Shown here in pieces: positions 50,745 through 59,698 of a stretch of 64,000 bases of DNA (positions are counted from its first letter, which is position 1; every line of letters begins with the position of its first letter). The DNA is from Aliiruegeria sabulilitoris (GTDB taxonomy: Bacteria > Pseudomonadota > Alphaproteobacteria > Rhodobacterales > Rhodobacteraceae): positions 372,001-436,000 of the forward strand of contig NZ_LOAS01000002.1 in NCBI RefSeq assembly GCF_001558155.1. Direction: 5' to 3'. The notes beneath the pieces are model-generated. The model was not told the origin of the DNA. It did no database searches and saw only the letters and a list, made by a program, of their open reading frames with translations. Made by a program: the position numbers and the translations under genes.

Positions 50745-51713
50745 TCACAGCTCCTTCGCCCAGTTGGCGATGATTTCCGCCGTTTCCTCTGTCTGGCCGG
50801 GGCTGAGGATATCGCCGGCGATCACATGCGATCCGGGGTCATCTTCGGAGCCCATCACGCGCAATTCCTGCTCGACCGCCCCCCCCCATCTTGCAGCGGC
50901 CTCGTGCGTCTTGTCTGGCGCAACCACCTGATCATGCTCGGAGTAAATAAAGAGGGCGGGCATCTGGGCAGCGGCAAGGTCGAGCCCGGCAACATGGCGC
51001 ACAAGCGCGATCACCGGGATCGTTGCAATCGTCGGATAGCTCGATGTCCAATAGGCTGCGTGATCGTCGTTCTGGATCTCGAAACGGCGCTCCGCGCCCG
51101 CGATCAGTGGCACCCACTGACGCGCCCAGGGCAGCGAGAGCAGGCGCGCGGCCGGGTTCACCAGCCCGAAATTCGGCGAGATCAAGACCATTCCCGCCAC
51201 GTCCCGCGAAAGCTCCCGGTCGGCTGCCACGAGTGCGGCCAGCGTACCCCCGGTCGAAGTGCCAATAACCAACACGCGCTCGCCCAGCCTGCGGCCGATT
51301 TCGAGCGCTTCGGCAGCGTCTTCGACCCAGTCGCCCGCCGTAGCCTGCGCAAGCGCGGCACCATCCTGACCGTGCCCGGTCAGGCGAGCGAAATACAGGT
51401 TCGCGCCAAGCGCCTCGGCCACCTTGTCCGGCACCGGGCGGATCTCCTCCGAGGTCGCTGAGAAGCCGTGCAGATAGACGATGGAAAGCGGCGTCTTCTG
51501 CCCCGCCTCCCCGGCCCAGAGAATACGTTTTTCCACCCCGGGCCGTAGCGATGGCACCCCGGCTTCCTGCTCCGCGAGCCATAGGTCGAGATTCTCGCCC
51601 AGCAGGTCCGCCTTGAACGCAACCTCCCGATCCACCGGCTCACGCGGCCCGAATACCAGCACAAGGGTCAACAGGATCGCGAAGGCGATCAACAGGGTAA
51701 GCACCAGTTTCAT
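50745..51713 (-). CDS. Membrane-anchored alpha/beta hydrolase 2
   Basis: A 322-residue hydrolase with an N-terminal membrane helix (KLVLTLLIAFAILLTLVLVF), which is probably a membrane anchor. The hydrolase domain has the oxyanion-hole motif IVYLHGFSATSEE, the nucleophile elbow VIGTSTGGTLAALVA and acid/base segments YSEHDQVVAPDKT and DPGSHVI. It belongs to the lysophospholipase/monoacylglycerol-lipase-like group. Its start overlaps the previous gene's stop by ATGA, so translation is coupled. A periplasm-facing or membrane-bound esterase is possible. Confidence 0.78.
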   Translation of the reverse strand: MKLVLTLLIAFAILLTLVLVFGPREPVDREVAFKADLLGENLDLWLAEQEAGVPSLRPGVEKRILWAGEAGQKTPLSIVYLHGFSATSEEIRPVPDKVAEALGANLYFARLTGHGQDGAALAQATAGDWVEDAAEALEIGRRLGERVLVIGTSTGGTLAALVAADRELSRDVAGMVLISPNFGLVNPAARLLSLPWARQWVPLIAGAERRFEIQNDDHAAYWTSSYPTIATIPVIALVRHVAGLDLAAAQMPALFIYSEHDQVVAPDKTHEAAARWGGAVEQELRVMGSEDDPGSHVIAGDILSPGQTEETAEIIANWAKEL

Positions 51714-52465
51714 TCCGCGCCGCCCGCCAGAACCTCTTCGACGGCGGTCACGATCAGCGAAAGCTCGTCCGGCTCCGAGAAACGGTGGTCGGCCCCCTTG
51801 ACCAGAGTCAGGCGAATGTCGTCGCCCGTTGCGTGATCCAACAGACGCAGCGCCACGGACGGGTCGACATCGGCATCGGCCGTCCCTTGCAGGAACCGGG
51901 TCGGGAAAGGCAGCGGCAGCGGGCTGCGCAAGACGAGCCGTTCGCGGCCATCCTCGATGATGCGGCGGGTCACGATCAGGGGATCGCCATAATCCGAGGG
52001 CAGCGAAACCTGCCCGGCCTCCATCACCTCCGCGCGCTGCGCCTCGGAGAATTCCGCCCAGAACCCGTCCTCGGTGAAATCGGGCGCGGCGGCGATGGTC
52101 ACCAGCCCTGCCAGACGTTCACTCAGATCGCGCGCCATCAACAACGACAGCCAGCCCCCCATGGAGGAGCCGACGAGCACAACCTTACCATCGACCAGTC
52201 CGGTCATGACGGCGGCGGCATCCTCGGCCCAATCGCCGATGCATCCTTCCTCGAAGGCCCCGCTGCTCTTTCCGTGCCCCGAGCAATCGAAGCGGATAAA
52301 GGCGCGGCACTGCGCCCGCGCCCACTCTTCCAGATACAGCGCCTTCGTCCCTTCCATGTCGGAGCGCAGCCCGTGGCAGAACATGACCGTCGGGCCCTCT
52401 CCGGCGCTTTGATGATAGGCGATGCGGCGCCCCTGCGGCGTCGTCAGAAATTGCGGCTCGCTCAT
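51710..52465 (-). CDS. Alpha/beta hydrolase 3
   Basis: A 251-residue alpha/beta hydrolase with the pattern TVMFCHGLRSDMEGTKALYL, nucleophile elbow VLVGSSMGGWLSLLMA and catalytic histidine in VKGADHRFSEPDELSL. It resembles the thioesterase-type hydrolases of the ABHD10 kind. It is the first gene of the minus-strand operon and begins 92 bases from a divergent aminotransferase gene. It has no signal peptide, and its substrate is unknown. Confidence 0.8.
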   Translation of the reverse strand: MSEPQFLTTPQGRRIAYHQSAGEGPTVMFCHGLRSDMEGTKALYLEEWARAQCRAFIRFDCSGHGKSSGAFEEGCIGDWAEDAAAVMTGLVDGKVVLVGSSMGGWLSLLMARDLSERLAGLVTIAAAPDFTEDGFWAEFSEAQRAEVMEAGQVSLPSDYGDPLIVTRRIIEDGRERLVLRSPLPLPFPTRFLQGTADADVDPSVALRLLDHATGDDIRLTLVKGADHRFSEPDELSLIVTAVEEVLAGGAE

Positions 52466-52557
52466 GGCTTCCTCTTTCTTGTCAGCGCCAGCCTATCCCA
52501 GCAATAGCGCACCGCAAGCCTTGCCGTTGCCGCGCGGTTGCGCCAATCTCCGCGACC

Positions 52558-53661
52558 ATGACAGGCCCTCGTTACACCCCCCTCGCCACCAGCCTTCCCG
52601 CGACCGTGCCCTTTGTCGGCCCCGAGGCACAGGAACGCGCCCGCGGCCGCCCGTTTGCCGCACGGATCGGCGCAAACGAATCCGGCTTCGGCCCCGCGCC
52701 CTCCGTCATCGAAGCCATCGCCGAAGCCGCCAGCGGCGCCTGGATGTATGGCGATCCGGAGAATCACGACCTGACGCAGGCGCTCGCTGCCCATCACGGC
52801 GTTGCCGCCGAAAATATCATGGTCGGTGAAGGAATTGACGGGCTTCTGGGCTATCTCGTCCGGTTGCTGGTTGGCCCGGGCGATGCGGTCGTCAGCTCGG
52901 ACGGCGCCTACCCGACCTTCAACTACCACGTGGCCGGTTTCGACGGCACGCTGCACAAGGTGCCCTATCGCGACGATCACGAAGACCTGCCCGCGTTGCT
53001 CGCCCGCGCCGCCGAAGTCGATGCGAAGCTCGTCTATTTCTCCAACCCCGACAACCCGATGGGCACGTGGCATAGCGCCGAGGCCATCACACAAGCGATC
53101 GAGAGCATTCCCGAAGGCTGCGTGTTGCTGCTGGATGAGGCCTATATCGAACTGGCCCCGGACGGCACCGCGCCGCCGCTCGATGTTGCCAATGAGCGCG
53201 TGATCCGGATGCGAACCTTCTCCAAGGCGCATGGGCTGGCGGGAATGCGGGTCGGCTACGCCATCGGGCATGCGGAGCTGATCCGGGCCTTCAACAAGGT
53301 GCGCAACCATTTCGGCATGAGCCGCGTCAGCCAACAAGCGGCCCTCGCCAGCCTCGCCGATCAAGCCCACCTGCAAGAAACCATCGCCCGTGTTGGCGCC
53401 GCGCGCGAGCGGATTGCTGGAATTGCCCGCGCCAACGAGCTGACGCCGATCCCTTCGGCGACCAATTTCGTCACGCTCGATTGCGGCCGTGATGGTGATT
53501 TCGCACGCACGCTTCTGCAGGAGTTGATCTCCCGCGATGTCTTCGTGCGCATGCCCTTCGTCGCTCCACAAGACCGCTGCATCCGCGTTTCCTGCGCCCC
53601 GGAGGAGGAGTTGGCCGTCGTCGAACAAGCACTTCCCTTGGCGCTGGCGTCCATCTCCTGA
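52558..53661 (+). CDS. Class I/II aminotransferase, histidinol-phosphate aminotransferase-like
   Basis: A 367-residue PLP aminotransferase. The lysine is Lys223 in FSKAHGLAGMRVGYAIGHAE, with YFSNPDNPMGTWHSAEAI and LLLDEAYIELAPDGT before it. The overall pattern resembles histidinol-phosphate or aromatic/phenylalanine aminotransferases. It is not within a histidine operon, so its amino acid is uncertain. It is divergent from the hydrolase operon. Confidence 0.85.
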   Translation: MTGPRYTPLATSLPATVPFVGPEAQERARGRPFAARIGANESGFGPAPSVIEAIAEAASGAWMYGDPENHDLTQALAAHHGVAAENIMVGEGIDGLLGYLVRLLVGPGDAVVSSDGAYPTFNYHVAGFDGTLHKVPYRDDHEDLPALLARAAEVDAKLVYFSNPDNPMGTWHSAEAITQAIESIPEGCVLLLDEAYIELAPDGTAPPLDVANERVIRMRTFSKAHGLAGMRVGYAIGHAELIRAFNKVRNHFGMSRVSQQAALASLADQAHLQETIARVGAARERIAGIARANELTPIPSATNFVTLDCGRDGDFARTLLQELISRDVFVRMPFVAPQDRCIRVSCAPEEELAVVEQALPLALASIS

Positions 53662-53746
53662 GCATCTGCCCGCCAATCACGCGGAGGTTTCCAGATTTGA
53701 TTCCGGAAAGCGGCTGCCTTCGGGTTATCTTCGTGGGTGGAGACCG

Positions 53747-53932
53747 ATGATGATGAAACGCCACTCGCTTGGTAGCGCACCCGACTACACGACCGCCGCT
53801 CTGGTCACACTGGGCATCAACCTGTTTTGCCTGCTCTGCGCGATCTGGGCGTTGTTCGGCTTCGCCGCGGTCCTGCTCTTCGGCTTTGCCGCGGACCGCG
53901 CCCTCAACTTCCTGCAAAGACGCCGCCGCTAG
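53747..53932 (+). CDS. Small single-helix membrane protein
   Basis: A 61-residue protein starting with three methionine codons (MMMKRHSLGSAPDYTTAALV) and preceded by a purine-rich GGTGGAG. Its centre is a long hydrophobic span (LGINLFCLLCAIWALFGFAA, then VLLFGFAA) and it ends with basic RRRR. Its stop codon overlaps the stop of the convergent class V aminotransferase. The family is unknown to me. It is short but well built as a membrane protein. Confidence 0.55.
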   Translation: MMMKRHSLGSAPDYTTAALVTLGINLFCLLCAIWALFGFAAVLLFGFAADRALNFLQRRRR

Positions 53933-55125
53933 GCCTTCGACAGAACCCGCGAGGCGGCCTCCAGCGCACCGGGGCCGTGCGGAATTCCCGTTGCCTTCAA
54001 CCCGGTATCGATCGCTCCGAGCGCCCCCATGACCATCTGGGCATTAACATATCCCATATGCCCGATGCGGAAGAAGCCGTCCGAGGCCGGGTCCTCCTCG
54101 GTTCCCATGCCCAGTCCAATACCCAGCGTCACGCCAGCATGGGCGCCGACCCAATCGCGCAGGCGGGTGCCGTTTTCCTTGCCGGCGCGGATCGATGTCA
54201 CCCCGCGGCTACGGATCGCCGGATCGGCAATGTTCAGCTCCAGCGGGCCGGCGGCGCCCCATCCATCCACGGCGGCCCAGACGGCACCGGCCAGCGCATC
54301 GTGCCGCTTCCAGATCCGCTCCATGCCTTCGTCCATCATCAGATCCAGCGCCTTGCGCAGGCCGTAGAGGTGATGGGTTGGCGCCGTACCACAGAAATAC
54401 TGGTAGAAGGCCTCCGCTGACACACGCGGCTTCCAGTCCCAGTAGCCGCTGACCAGATCGGCCTGCTCTCGTGCCGCCGCCGCCTTCTCGCTGAAATAGA
54501 CGAAGCCAAGCCCTGGCGGCGTCATCAGCCCCTTCTGGCTGGCCGTGATCGTCACGTCGACACCCCATTCGTCCATGCGGAACTCGTCCACCCCCAGGCT
54601 GGCCACGGCATCGATGACAAACAACGCCGGATGGCCGAGCCGGTCCAGAAGCTTCCTGAGCCCGGGAATGTCGTTGCGAACCGATGTGGCTGTATCGACA
54701 TGCACCGCCCAGACCGCCTTGATCTCGTGGCCGGCATCGGCCGCCAGTGCAGCCTCCACCGCGTCCAGATCGATCGCCGCCCGCCGCCCGAAATCCAACC
54801 GTTCGACCTGCAACCCGAAAGGCGCGACCATGTCGGCCCAGCCATGGGTGAACCGACCGGTGCAGAGCGCCAGGACCTTGTCGCCACGTGAGAAAATATT
54901 GGTTGTGGCCGCCTCCCAGGCACCATGGCCGTTGCAAATGTAAACCGCCACCTCACCGGAGGTTTGTGCCACCTGTTTCAGATCGGGAATGATGGAGTCG
55001 ACGATCTCGTGCAACTCGCCGGTATAGATGTTGGGAGCCGGCCGGTGCATTTCGCGCAAAACCTCGTCGGGCATGACGGAGGGGCCGGGAATGGCAAGGT
55101 AATGGCTGCCACGGGACAGGGTCAT
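53929..55125 (-). CDS. Class V aminotransferase (serine-glyoxylate/alanine-glyoxylate type)
   Basis: A 398-residue PLP enzyme of class V. The lysine is Lys198 in TITASQKGLMTPPGLGF, preceded by IDAVASLGVDEFRMDEWGVD. The N-terminus IPGPSVMPDEVLREMHRPAP is typical of alanine-glyoxylate and serine-glyoxylate aminotransferases. Serine-glyoxylate activity would suit a methylated-amine and one-carbon user (serine cycle), but no other serine-cycle genes lie here. The two activities are not separable by sight. Confidence 0.85.
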   Translation of the reverse strand: MTLSRGSHYLAIPGPSVMPDEVLREMHRPAPNIYTGELHEIVDSIIPDLKQVAQTSGEVAVYICNGHGAWEAATTNIFSRGDKVLALCTGRFTHGWADMVAPFGLQVERLDFGRRAAIDLDAVEAALAADAGHEIKAVWAVHVDTATSVRNDIPGLRKLLDRLGHPALFVIDAVASLGVDEFRMDEWGVDVTITASQKGLMTPPGLGFVYFSEKAAAAREQADLVSGYWDWKPRVSAEAFYQYFCGTAPTHHLYGLRKALDLMMDEGMERIWKRHDALAGAVWAAVDGWGAAGPLELNIADPAIRSRGVTSIRAGKENGTRLRDWVGAHAGVTLGIGLGMGTEEDPASDGFFRIGHMGYVNAQMVMGALGAIDTGLKATGIPHGPGALEAASRVLSKA

Positions 55126-55408
55126 CTCGGAAAACTCCCAAGGGATCGGATAATTGGCTGTAAAACGGCGCCGAAGTCAGGTCAATCGCGCGGCATCAGG
55201 CGGAGTCCAAAGACTCATCCCAGAGCTATCTTGCCGTTTTCCCGGGCATCCCGGCCCAAAACTTCTGCCATCCGAGATTTCTCGATCTGACAGGCCCGCG
55301 CGGGACGGGAAAATTACCCTGGCGTCACGCAACTTGCCCGATCCCGTCGTTCGGGGTAGACCCGCCCGGCGCCGTGTTCGCGGCAGGTTCCACGATCCGG
55401 CAGGTTTC

Positions 55409-56149
55409 ATGTTCAAGCGTCTTTCAGATTGGTTCGAAACCAACGAGCGCCGATTGCGACGTTCCTTCGGCGACGACATCTCGACACCCGAGCTGCGCCG
55501 GCAGGCGATGTGGCATTTCAACCTGTTCGACCACGCCTTCCTGCGCGTTCCCTGGACCAATTTCGACAAGGTTGCGGAAGACGTTTACCGCTCCAACCAT
55601 CCCGGCCCCAAGCGTCTGTTGCGCTACAAGGAGATGGGCATCAGGGCGGTCCTGAACCTGCGCGGCGCCGATGGCTATTCGCCCTGGCTTTTCGAGCAGG
55701 AGGCCTGCGAGGAACTCGGCCTCGAATTGCGCGTGGCCAAGATCTATGCCCGCAAGGCCGCGAAAAGGCACGAGATCGTCCGGCTGATCGACACCATGCG
55801 CGAGATGCCCAAGCCCTTCGTAATGCACTGCAAATCGGGCGCGGACCGGGCCGGTTTTGCCGCCGTGCTCTACAAGGCGATCATCGAAGGTGTCCCTCTG
55901 GAAGACGCGCGCAAGCATCTTGCCGTGAAGTATATCCATTTCGACTGGACCGATACCGGCATCGTCGACCACATCATCGACATGTACGAGCTGCGCAACG
56001 CAGCCTCCCCGATCGACATGGAAACCTGGTTCCGTACCGAGTACGACCACCGGGTTGCGGGCAAAAGCTTCCGGGCCAAGCAGGCCGGCAAGGACTGGAA
56101 GGCCAAAATGGCGCTTCCGAAACCGGCAGAACCGACACCCTCCGACTGA
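55409..56149 (+). CDS. Dual-specificity/tyrosine phosphatase-family protein
   Basis: A 246-residue phosphatase. The P-loop signature is HCKSGADRAG with catalytic Cys141. Upstream motifs include HPGPKRLLRYKEMGIRAVLN. The sequence starts cleanly at the ATG 55409 (MFKRLSDWFETNERRLRRSF); the in-frame codons before it look non-coding. The family acts on phosphotyrosine, phosphoserine or phosphoinositide. It lies on the opposite strand to the class V aminotransferase. The target is unknown. Confidence 0.82.
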   Translation: MFKRLSDWFETNERRLRRSFGDDISTPELRRQAMWHFNLFDHAFLRVPWTNFDKVAEDVYRSNHPGPKRLLRYKEMGIRAVLNLRGADGYSPWLFEQEACEELGLELRVAKIYARKAAKRHEIVRLIDTMREMPKPFVMHCKSGADRAGFAAVLYKAIIEGVPLEDARKHLAVKYIHFDWTDTGIVDHIIDMYELRNAASPIDMETWFRTEYDHRVAGKSFRAKQAGKDWKAKMALPKPAEPTPSD

Positions 56150-56151
56150 GT

Positions 56152-56844
56152 TCAGCGGCCCGGTTGCCGGGAATAGCCGCGCTCCAGCTTCTCGGGATCC
56201 GTCCCGGCCAGATAGCGAATCAATGTCAGAAGGTTACGCCCGCCCCGCCGCAGCCAGCCTTCGGCGCAATACCGCTCCGCAGAGGTCGTCAACACGGCTG
56301 GAAGCATATCGAACCGCCCCTTCAGCGCACGAGCGAGCGCAACATCTTCCATGAGTGGGATGTCTCGGTACCCGCCGATCTCCGTGTAAAGCGCGCGCGA
56401 AATCAGCATCCCCTGGTCACCATAAGGTAGCCGGAACAGCCATGTCCGCAGGTTCGCCCAGCCCGCCACGATCCGAGCCGCCATGCCCCGTTCCCGGAAA
56501 CCCAGACGGAACACATGCGCATGGGCCGGATCGGCCATCGCCGCCTGCACCAGGTTGCTCCACCCTTCCGGAAGTTCGCTGTCGGCGTGCAGGACCAGCA
56601 CCCAATCGCCGCGCGCAGCCGCAACGCCCCGGACGAGCTGCCCACCGCGCCCCGCAGGGCCGGACAGGAACTCCGCACCGACCGCTTCGGCCAGATCTTC
56701 GATATCGTCGCTGGAGCCGCCATCGCTCACGATGACCTCGCGCACAAGGCCTGCGGCAACGCCTCCCATGAGATCCGACAGCAGGCCCGCCACCTTCGGT
56801 GCGGCGTTCAACGTGGGAATAATGACCGATAGCGGCGCGGGCAT
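56152..56844 (-). CDS. Family 2 glycosyltransferase
   Basis: A 230-residue GT-A glycosyltransferase, convergent with the phosphatase gene and ending 2 bases after its stop. It has the N-terminal SVIIPTLNAAPKVAGLLSDL, the nucleotide-sugar-binding VSDGGSSDD and the acceptor-side HADSELPEG motif. The C-terminal region includes LMEDVALARALKGRF. Related stand-alone proteins (TIGR04283 type) are thought to transfer sugars in an unknown pathway. No membrane helix is obvious. Confidence 0.8.
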   Translation of the reverse strand: MPAPLSVIIPTLNAAPKVAGLLSDLMGGVAAGLVREVIVSDGGSSDDIEDLAEAVGAEFLSGPAGRGGQLVRGVAAARGDWVLVLHADSELPEGWSNLVQAAMADPAHAHVFRLGFRERGMAARIVAGWANLRTWLFRLPYGDQGMLISRALYTEIGGYRDIPLMEDVALARALKGRFDMLPAVLTTSAERYCAEGWLRRGGRNLLTLIRYLAGTDPEKLERGYSRQPGR

Positions 56845-56913
56845 TTCAAACTCCGGACTGTCAGGGCGGTGCTCTCTCCCCTATATGACGAAACGGATGG
56901 ATAGGAGCGCGAA

Positions 56914-57675
56914 ATGACGAGCGAAGCGATCATCGGACGCAGGGTACTTGCCATTGGCGGCACCGACAGGGCCTCTTTCCTGCAAGGGTTGGTGACAAAT
57001 GACGTGGATCGCCTGCCCCAGGCTGGCATCCTCTATGCCGCCCTGCTTTCGCCGCAGGGCAAGTACCTCGCGGATTTCTTCCTCGTTCAGGAGGAAGCGC
57101 GCATCCTGCTCGACGTGGCCGAACCGCTGGCCGATGCGCTCGCCAAGCGGCTGGCGATGTACCGGCTGCGGGCCGATGTCACAATTGAAGAAAGCGGGAT
57201 GAACGTCAGGCGCGGTCTCGGCACGCCACCGGAAGGCGCGGTTGCAGACCCCCGCAGCCCGGAACTTGGCTGGCGCCTCTACACGAGCGCCGCCCCCCGG
57301 GAAGACAACATCGATTGGGACGCAATCCGGGTCGAAAACGGTATTCCCGAGTCCGGTATCGAGCTGATTCCGAACGACACCTACATCCTCGAAGCGGGCT
57401 TCGAACGTCTGCACGGAGTGGATTTCCGCAAGGGTTGCTACGTCGGCCAGGAGGTGACCGCCCGGATGAAACACAAGACCGAACTCAAGAAAGGCTTTGT
57501 GACCGTCACGGTCGCGGGGCAGGCACCGGTTGGCACCGAGATTCTTGCGGCTGGCAAACCCGCCGGGACGCTCTTCACCCAATCGGGGTCTAAGGCCATC
57601 GCCTATTTGCGTTTCGACCGGGCCACAGGGGAAATGCGGGCCGGCGATGCGACCTTGAACTGGCGAAATGCGTGA
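56914..57675 (+). CDS. ygfZ: YgfZ/GcvT-domain folate-binding protein
   Basis: A 253-residue protein of the YgfZ family. It carries the hallmark motif KGCYVGQEVTARMKHK, in which the cysteine and the Gly-Gln-Glu are invariant. YgfZ binds folate and helps repair or assemble certain iron-sulfur enzymes. The ATG at 56914 has GGAGCGCG upstream. The next gene overlaps it by 8 bases, so they are translationally coupled. Its GcvT-like fold is a family trait and does not imply amine oxidation. Confidence 0.9.
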   Translation: MTSEAIIGRRVLAIGGTDRASFLQGLVTNDVDRLPQAGILYAALLSPQGKYLADFFLVQEEARILLDVAEPLADALAKRLAMYRLRADVTIEESGMNVRRGLGTPPEGAVADPRSPELGWRLYTSAAPREDNIDWDAIRVENGIPESGIELIPNDTYILEAGFERLHGVDFRKGCYVGQEVTARMKHKTELKKGFVTVTVAGQAPVGTEILAAGKPAGTLFTQSGSKAIAYLRFDRATGEMRAGDATLNWRNA

Positions 57676-58474
57676 TCTCGGCCAACATGTTCGGGCCATG
57701 TTCGGACAACCACCGAAATCCGTCCGTCCGTTGCACGGTGGCGACCTTTCACAGGTAACACTGCTGGATCTGGAAGATGGCCGCTCAGTCGTCGCCAAGA
57801 CCGGCCCGCTGGTCGAAACAGAAGCGGCCATGCTGCGGACAATGGCGGGGACCGAAGCTCCCGTCCCCGCTGTCTTGGGCGTCTCCGGGCGGCATCTTTT
57901 CCTCGAATACCTCCCGGAATCCTCCGCGTCCGCCGCCGGTTGGACGGCGCTCGCGCGAGGGTTGAACCACCTGCACAGCCATACTGGCGAAGCGTTCGGC
58001 TGGCCGGAGGACTATGCATTCGGCTCGGTCGAAATCCACAACAGCTCTCGTGCGAACTGGCCGAGTTTCTGGATTGAAAACCGGCTTCTGCCGTCTCTCC
58101 CCCACCTGCCCGCAAAGCTTGCGTGCCGCATCGAGACCGCCGCAGCCCGGCTTCCTGACCTGCTGCCGGCCCAGCCCGATGCCGCGCTCCTGCATGGAGA
58201 CCTTTGGAGCGGCAATGTGCTGTTTGGCCCAACGGGCAGCGCGCATCTGATCGATCCGGCATGCTATTTCGGCCATAATGAGGTGGACCTGGCGATGTTC
58301 ACGCTGTTCGGACAGCCCCCGGCGGCATTCTGGCAGGAATACGGAGCGGTCGAACCGGGTGCAGAGATCCGGCTGGCGGCCTATCAGCTTTGGCCCGCAC
58401 TCGTGCATTTTCGCCTGTTCGGTTCCGGATATCGGGGGATGGTCGAACAACGCCTTTCCGTTCTCGGCACTTAG
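57668..58474 (+). CDS. Fructosamine-kinase-family protein
   Basis: A 268-residue member of the fructosamine/ketosamine-3-kinase family (APH-like fold). The catalytic loop is LLHGDLWSGNVLFG, and LIDPACYFGHNEVDLAMF follows. The N-terminal ATP region reads GRSVVAKTGPLVETEAAMLR. Enzymes of this family phosphorylate ketosamine-modified proteins or sugars to let them be repaired. It starts 8 bases before the end of ygfZ. It ends before a bidirectional terminator. Confidence 0.86.
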   Translation: MRDLGQHVRAMFGQPPKSVRPLHGGDLSQVTLLDLEDGRSVVAKTGPLVETEAAMLRTMAGTEAPVPAVLGVSGRHLFLEYLPESSASAAGWTALARGLNHLHSHTGEAFGWPEDYAFGSVEIHNSSRANWPSFWIENRLLPSLPHLPAKLACRIETAAARLPDLLPAQPDAALLHGDLWSGNVLFGPTGSAHLIDPACYFGHNEVDLAMFTLFGQPPAAFWQEYGAVEPGAEIRLAAYQLWPALVHFRLFGSGYRGMVEQRLSVLGT

Positions 58475-58483
58475 AACGGTGCA

Positions 58484-58515
58484 AAACGGGGCCGTCGATT
58501 TCGGCCGCCCCGTTT
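58484..58515. terminator. Bidirectional terminator between the fructosamine-kinase-like gene and efp
   Basis: AAACGGGGC at 58484-58492 pairs with GCCCCGTTT at 58507-58515, with a further inner pairing. The arms end in A-rich and T-rich tracts, so it can act in either direction between these two convergent genes. Confidence 0.75.
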
Positions 58516-58543
58516 CTGACTTCACAATTATCGGCAGTCTGCC

Positions 58544-59107
58544 TCAGGCGCGCTCGGAGTATTCCATGGTCTCGGTATTGACCACGATATCCTCGTCCTG
58601 CCCGACGAAGGGCGGCACCATAACCTTGACGCCGTTATCGAGAATCGCCGGCTTGAACGAGTTCGCCGCGGTCTGACCCTTCACGACAGGCTCGGTTTCC
58701 ACGACCTTGCAGACAACTTTCTGCGGCAAGGTCGCGCTCAGGGCCTCGCTCTCGTGATACTCGATCTGGATCGTCATGCCGTCCTGAAGGAAGGGGCGAC
58801 GATCGCCGAGAATCTCCGCCGGAAGCTCGATCTGCTCGAACGTGTCATTGTCCATGAAGACCAGCATGCCATCATTTTCATAGAGAAACTGCTGGTCCTT
58901 CTGCTCCAGTCGCACGCGCTCGACCTTGTCCGCGCTGCGGAATCGCTCGTTCAGCTTGGAGCCGTTGCGCAGGTTGCGCAGTTCGACCTGGGCAAAGGCG
59001 CCCCCCTTGCCCGGCTTCACGTGGTCTGCTTTCACGGCCACCCAGAGACCGCCATTATGCTCCAGAACGTTCCCGGGGCGGATCTCGTTTCCATTGATTT
59101 TCGGCAT
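58544..59107 (-). CDS. efp: Translation elongation factor P
   Basis: A 187-residue EF-P with the three beta-barrel domains of the family. It begins [19 protein letters not shown] and carries the tip lysine Lys34 in VKPGKGGAF, the residue that is lysylated in Escherichia coli. The C-terminus has [23 protein letters not shown] relieves ribosome stalling at consecutive prolines. Whether this EF-P is modified, and by which enzyme, cannot be told here, and no epm genes are in the window. Confidence 0.95.
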   Translation of the reverse strand: MPKINGNEIRPGNVLEHNGGLWVAVKADHVKPGKGGAFAQVELRNLRNGSKLNERFRSADKVERVRLEQKDQQFLYENDGMLVFMDNDTFEQIELPAEILGDRRPFLQDGMTIQIEYHESEALSATLPQKVVCKVVETEPVVKGQTAANSFKPAILDNGVKVMVPPFVGQDEDIVVNTETMEYSERA

Positions 59108-59184
59108 ATTTGACCTTTACGGCGCTTGAACGAATTTTGCCGGCTTCTATATCTTGGTGGCTGCCTCCTGACAAGCCGACCAGA

Positions 59185-59218
59185 TATGGCGTCAGGGCCA
59201 CAACAGCTATGACGTCAG
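59185..59218. repeat. Direct repeat TATGRCGTCAG in the efp / 106-residue gene promoter region
   Basis: TATGGCGTCAG at 59185-59195 and TATGACGTCAG at 59208-59218 are direct repeats with starts 23 bases apart. They lie between the divergent efp gene and the gene at 59321 and may be a regulator site. No known binder is proposed. Confidence 0.35.
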
Positions 59219-59320
59219 CGCATAGGAGCCATTCCGAAACGGAAATACCGAATCGCTACAAAAACGTCATATTCGGCCCCACGCCGAAAAGACAAGAGCA
59301 AGAATAAAAAGGACGACGAG

Positions 59321-59641
59321 ATGACCGATTTCGTTGACGGTACGGCATTCAACTACGAACAGGGTCAACGGGCGCGCAAGCTCTTTGCCGCTGTCGTGTT
59401 GGCCGCACTGGATGATGCCATCGCCGACGACAAGAAATACGGCAACGGCCCTGAACAGATTGCCCGCTGGGCGCGGTCTCGTGATGGCCGCGAAGTGTTG
59501 AGTTGTGCCGGGATTGACCCGAACGAACGGGTCGTATCCGGCCTGATGGAGTTTGTATCGAACGGTGTTCGCACCTCGGTTGCGCTGTCGCGTGAAGAAA
59601 GCGAACGTCGCCAAGCCGCCGAGCAGGCTGAAGCCGCCTGA
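59321..59641 (+). CDS. Small conserved protein of 106 residues (DUF6280-like)
   Basis: A 106-residue cytoplasmic protein (MTDFVDGTAFNYEQGQRARK, then VVLAALDDAIADDKKYGNGP and ARSRDGREVLSCAGIDPNER). The pattern fits a small Rhodobacterales family of unknown function that I recall as DUF6280. It has a good ribosome site (AAAAAGGACG) and a strong terminator after it, and is divergent from efp. It has no membrane helix or known motif. Confidence 0.75.
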   Translation: MTDFVDGTAFNYEQGQRARKLFAAVVLAALDDAIADDKKYGNGPEQIARWARSRDGREVLSCAGIDPNERVVSGLMEFVSNGVRTSVALSREESERRQAAEQAEAA

Positions 59642-59664
59642 TTTTTTGTTAAAGCGATCAACGC

Positions 59665-59698
59665 AAAAAAGCGCGCGCCTTCGGCGCGTGCTTTTTTC
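59665..59698 (+). terminator. Terminator after the 106-residue protein gene
   Basis: AAAAAAGCGCGCGCC at 59665-59679 pairs with GGCGCGTGCTTTTTT at 59683-59697 with one G-T mismatch and a TTC loop, followed by T residues. Confidence 0.9.
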
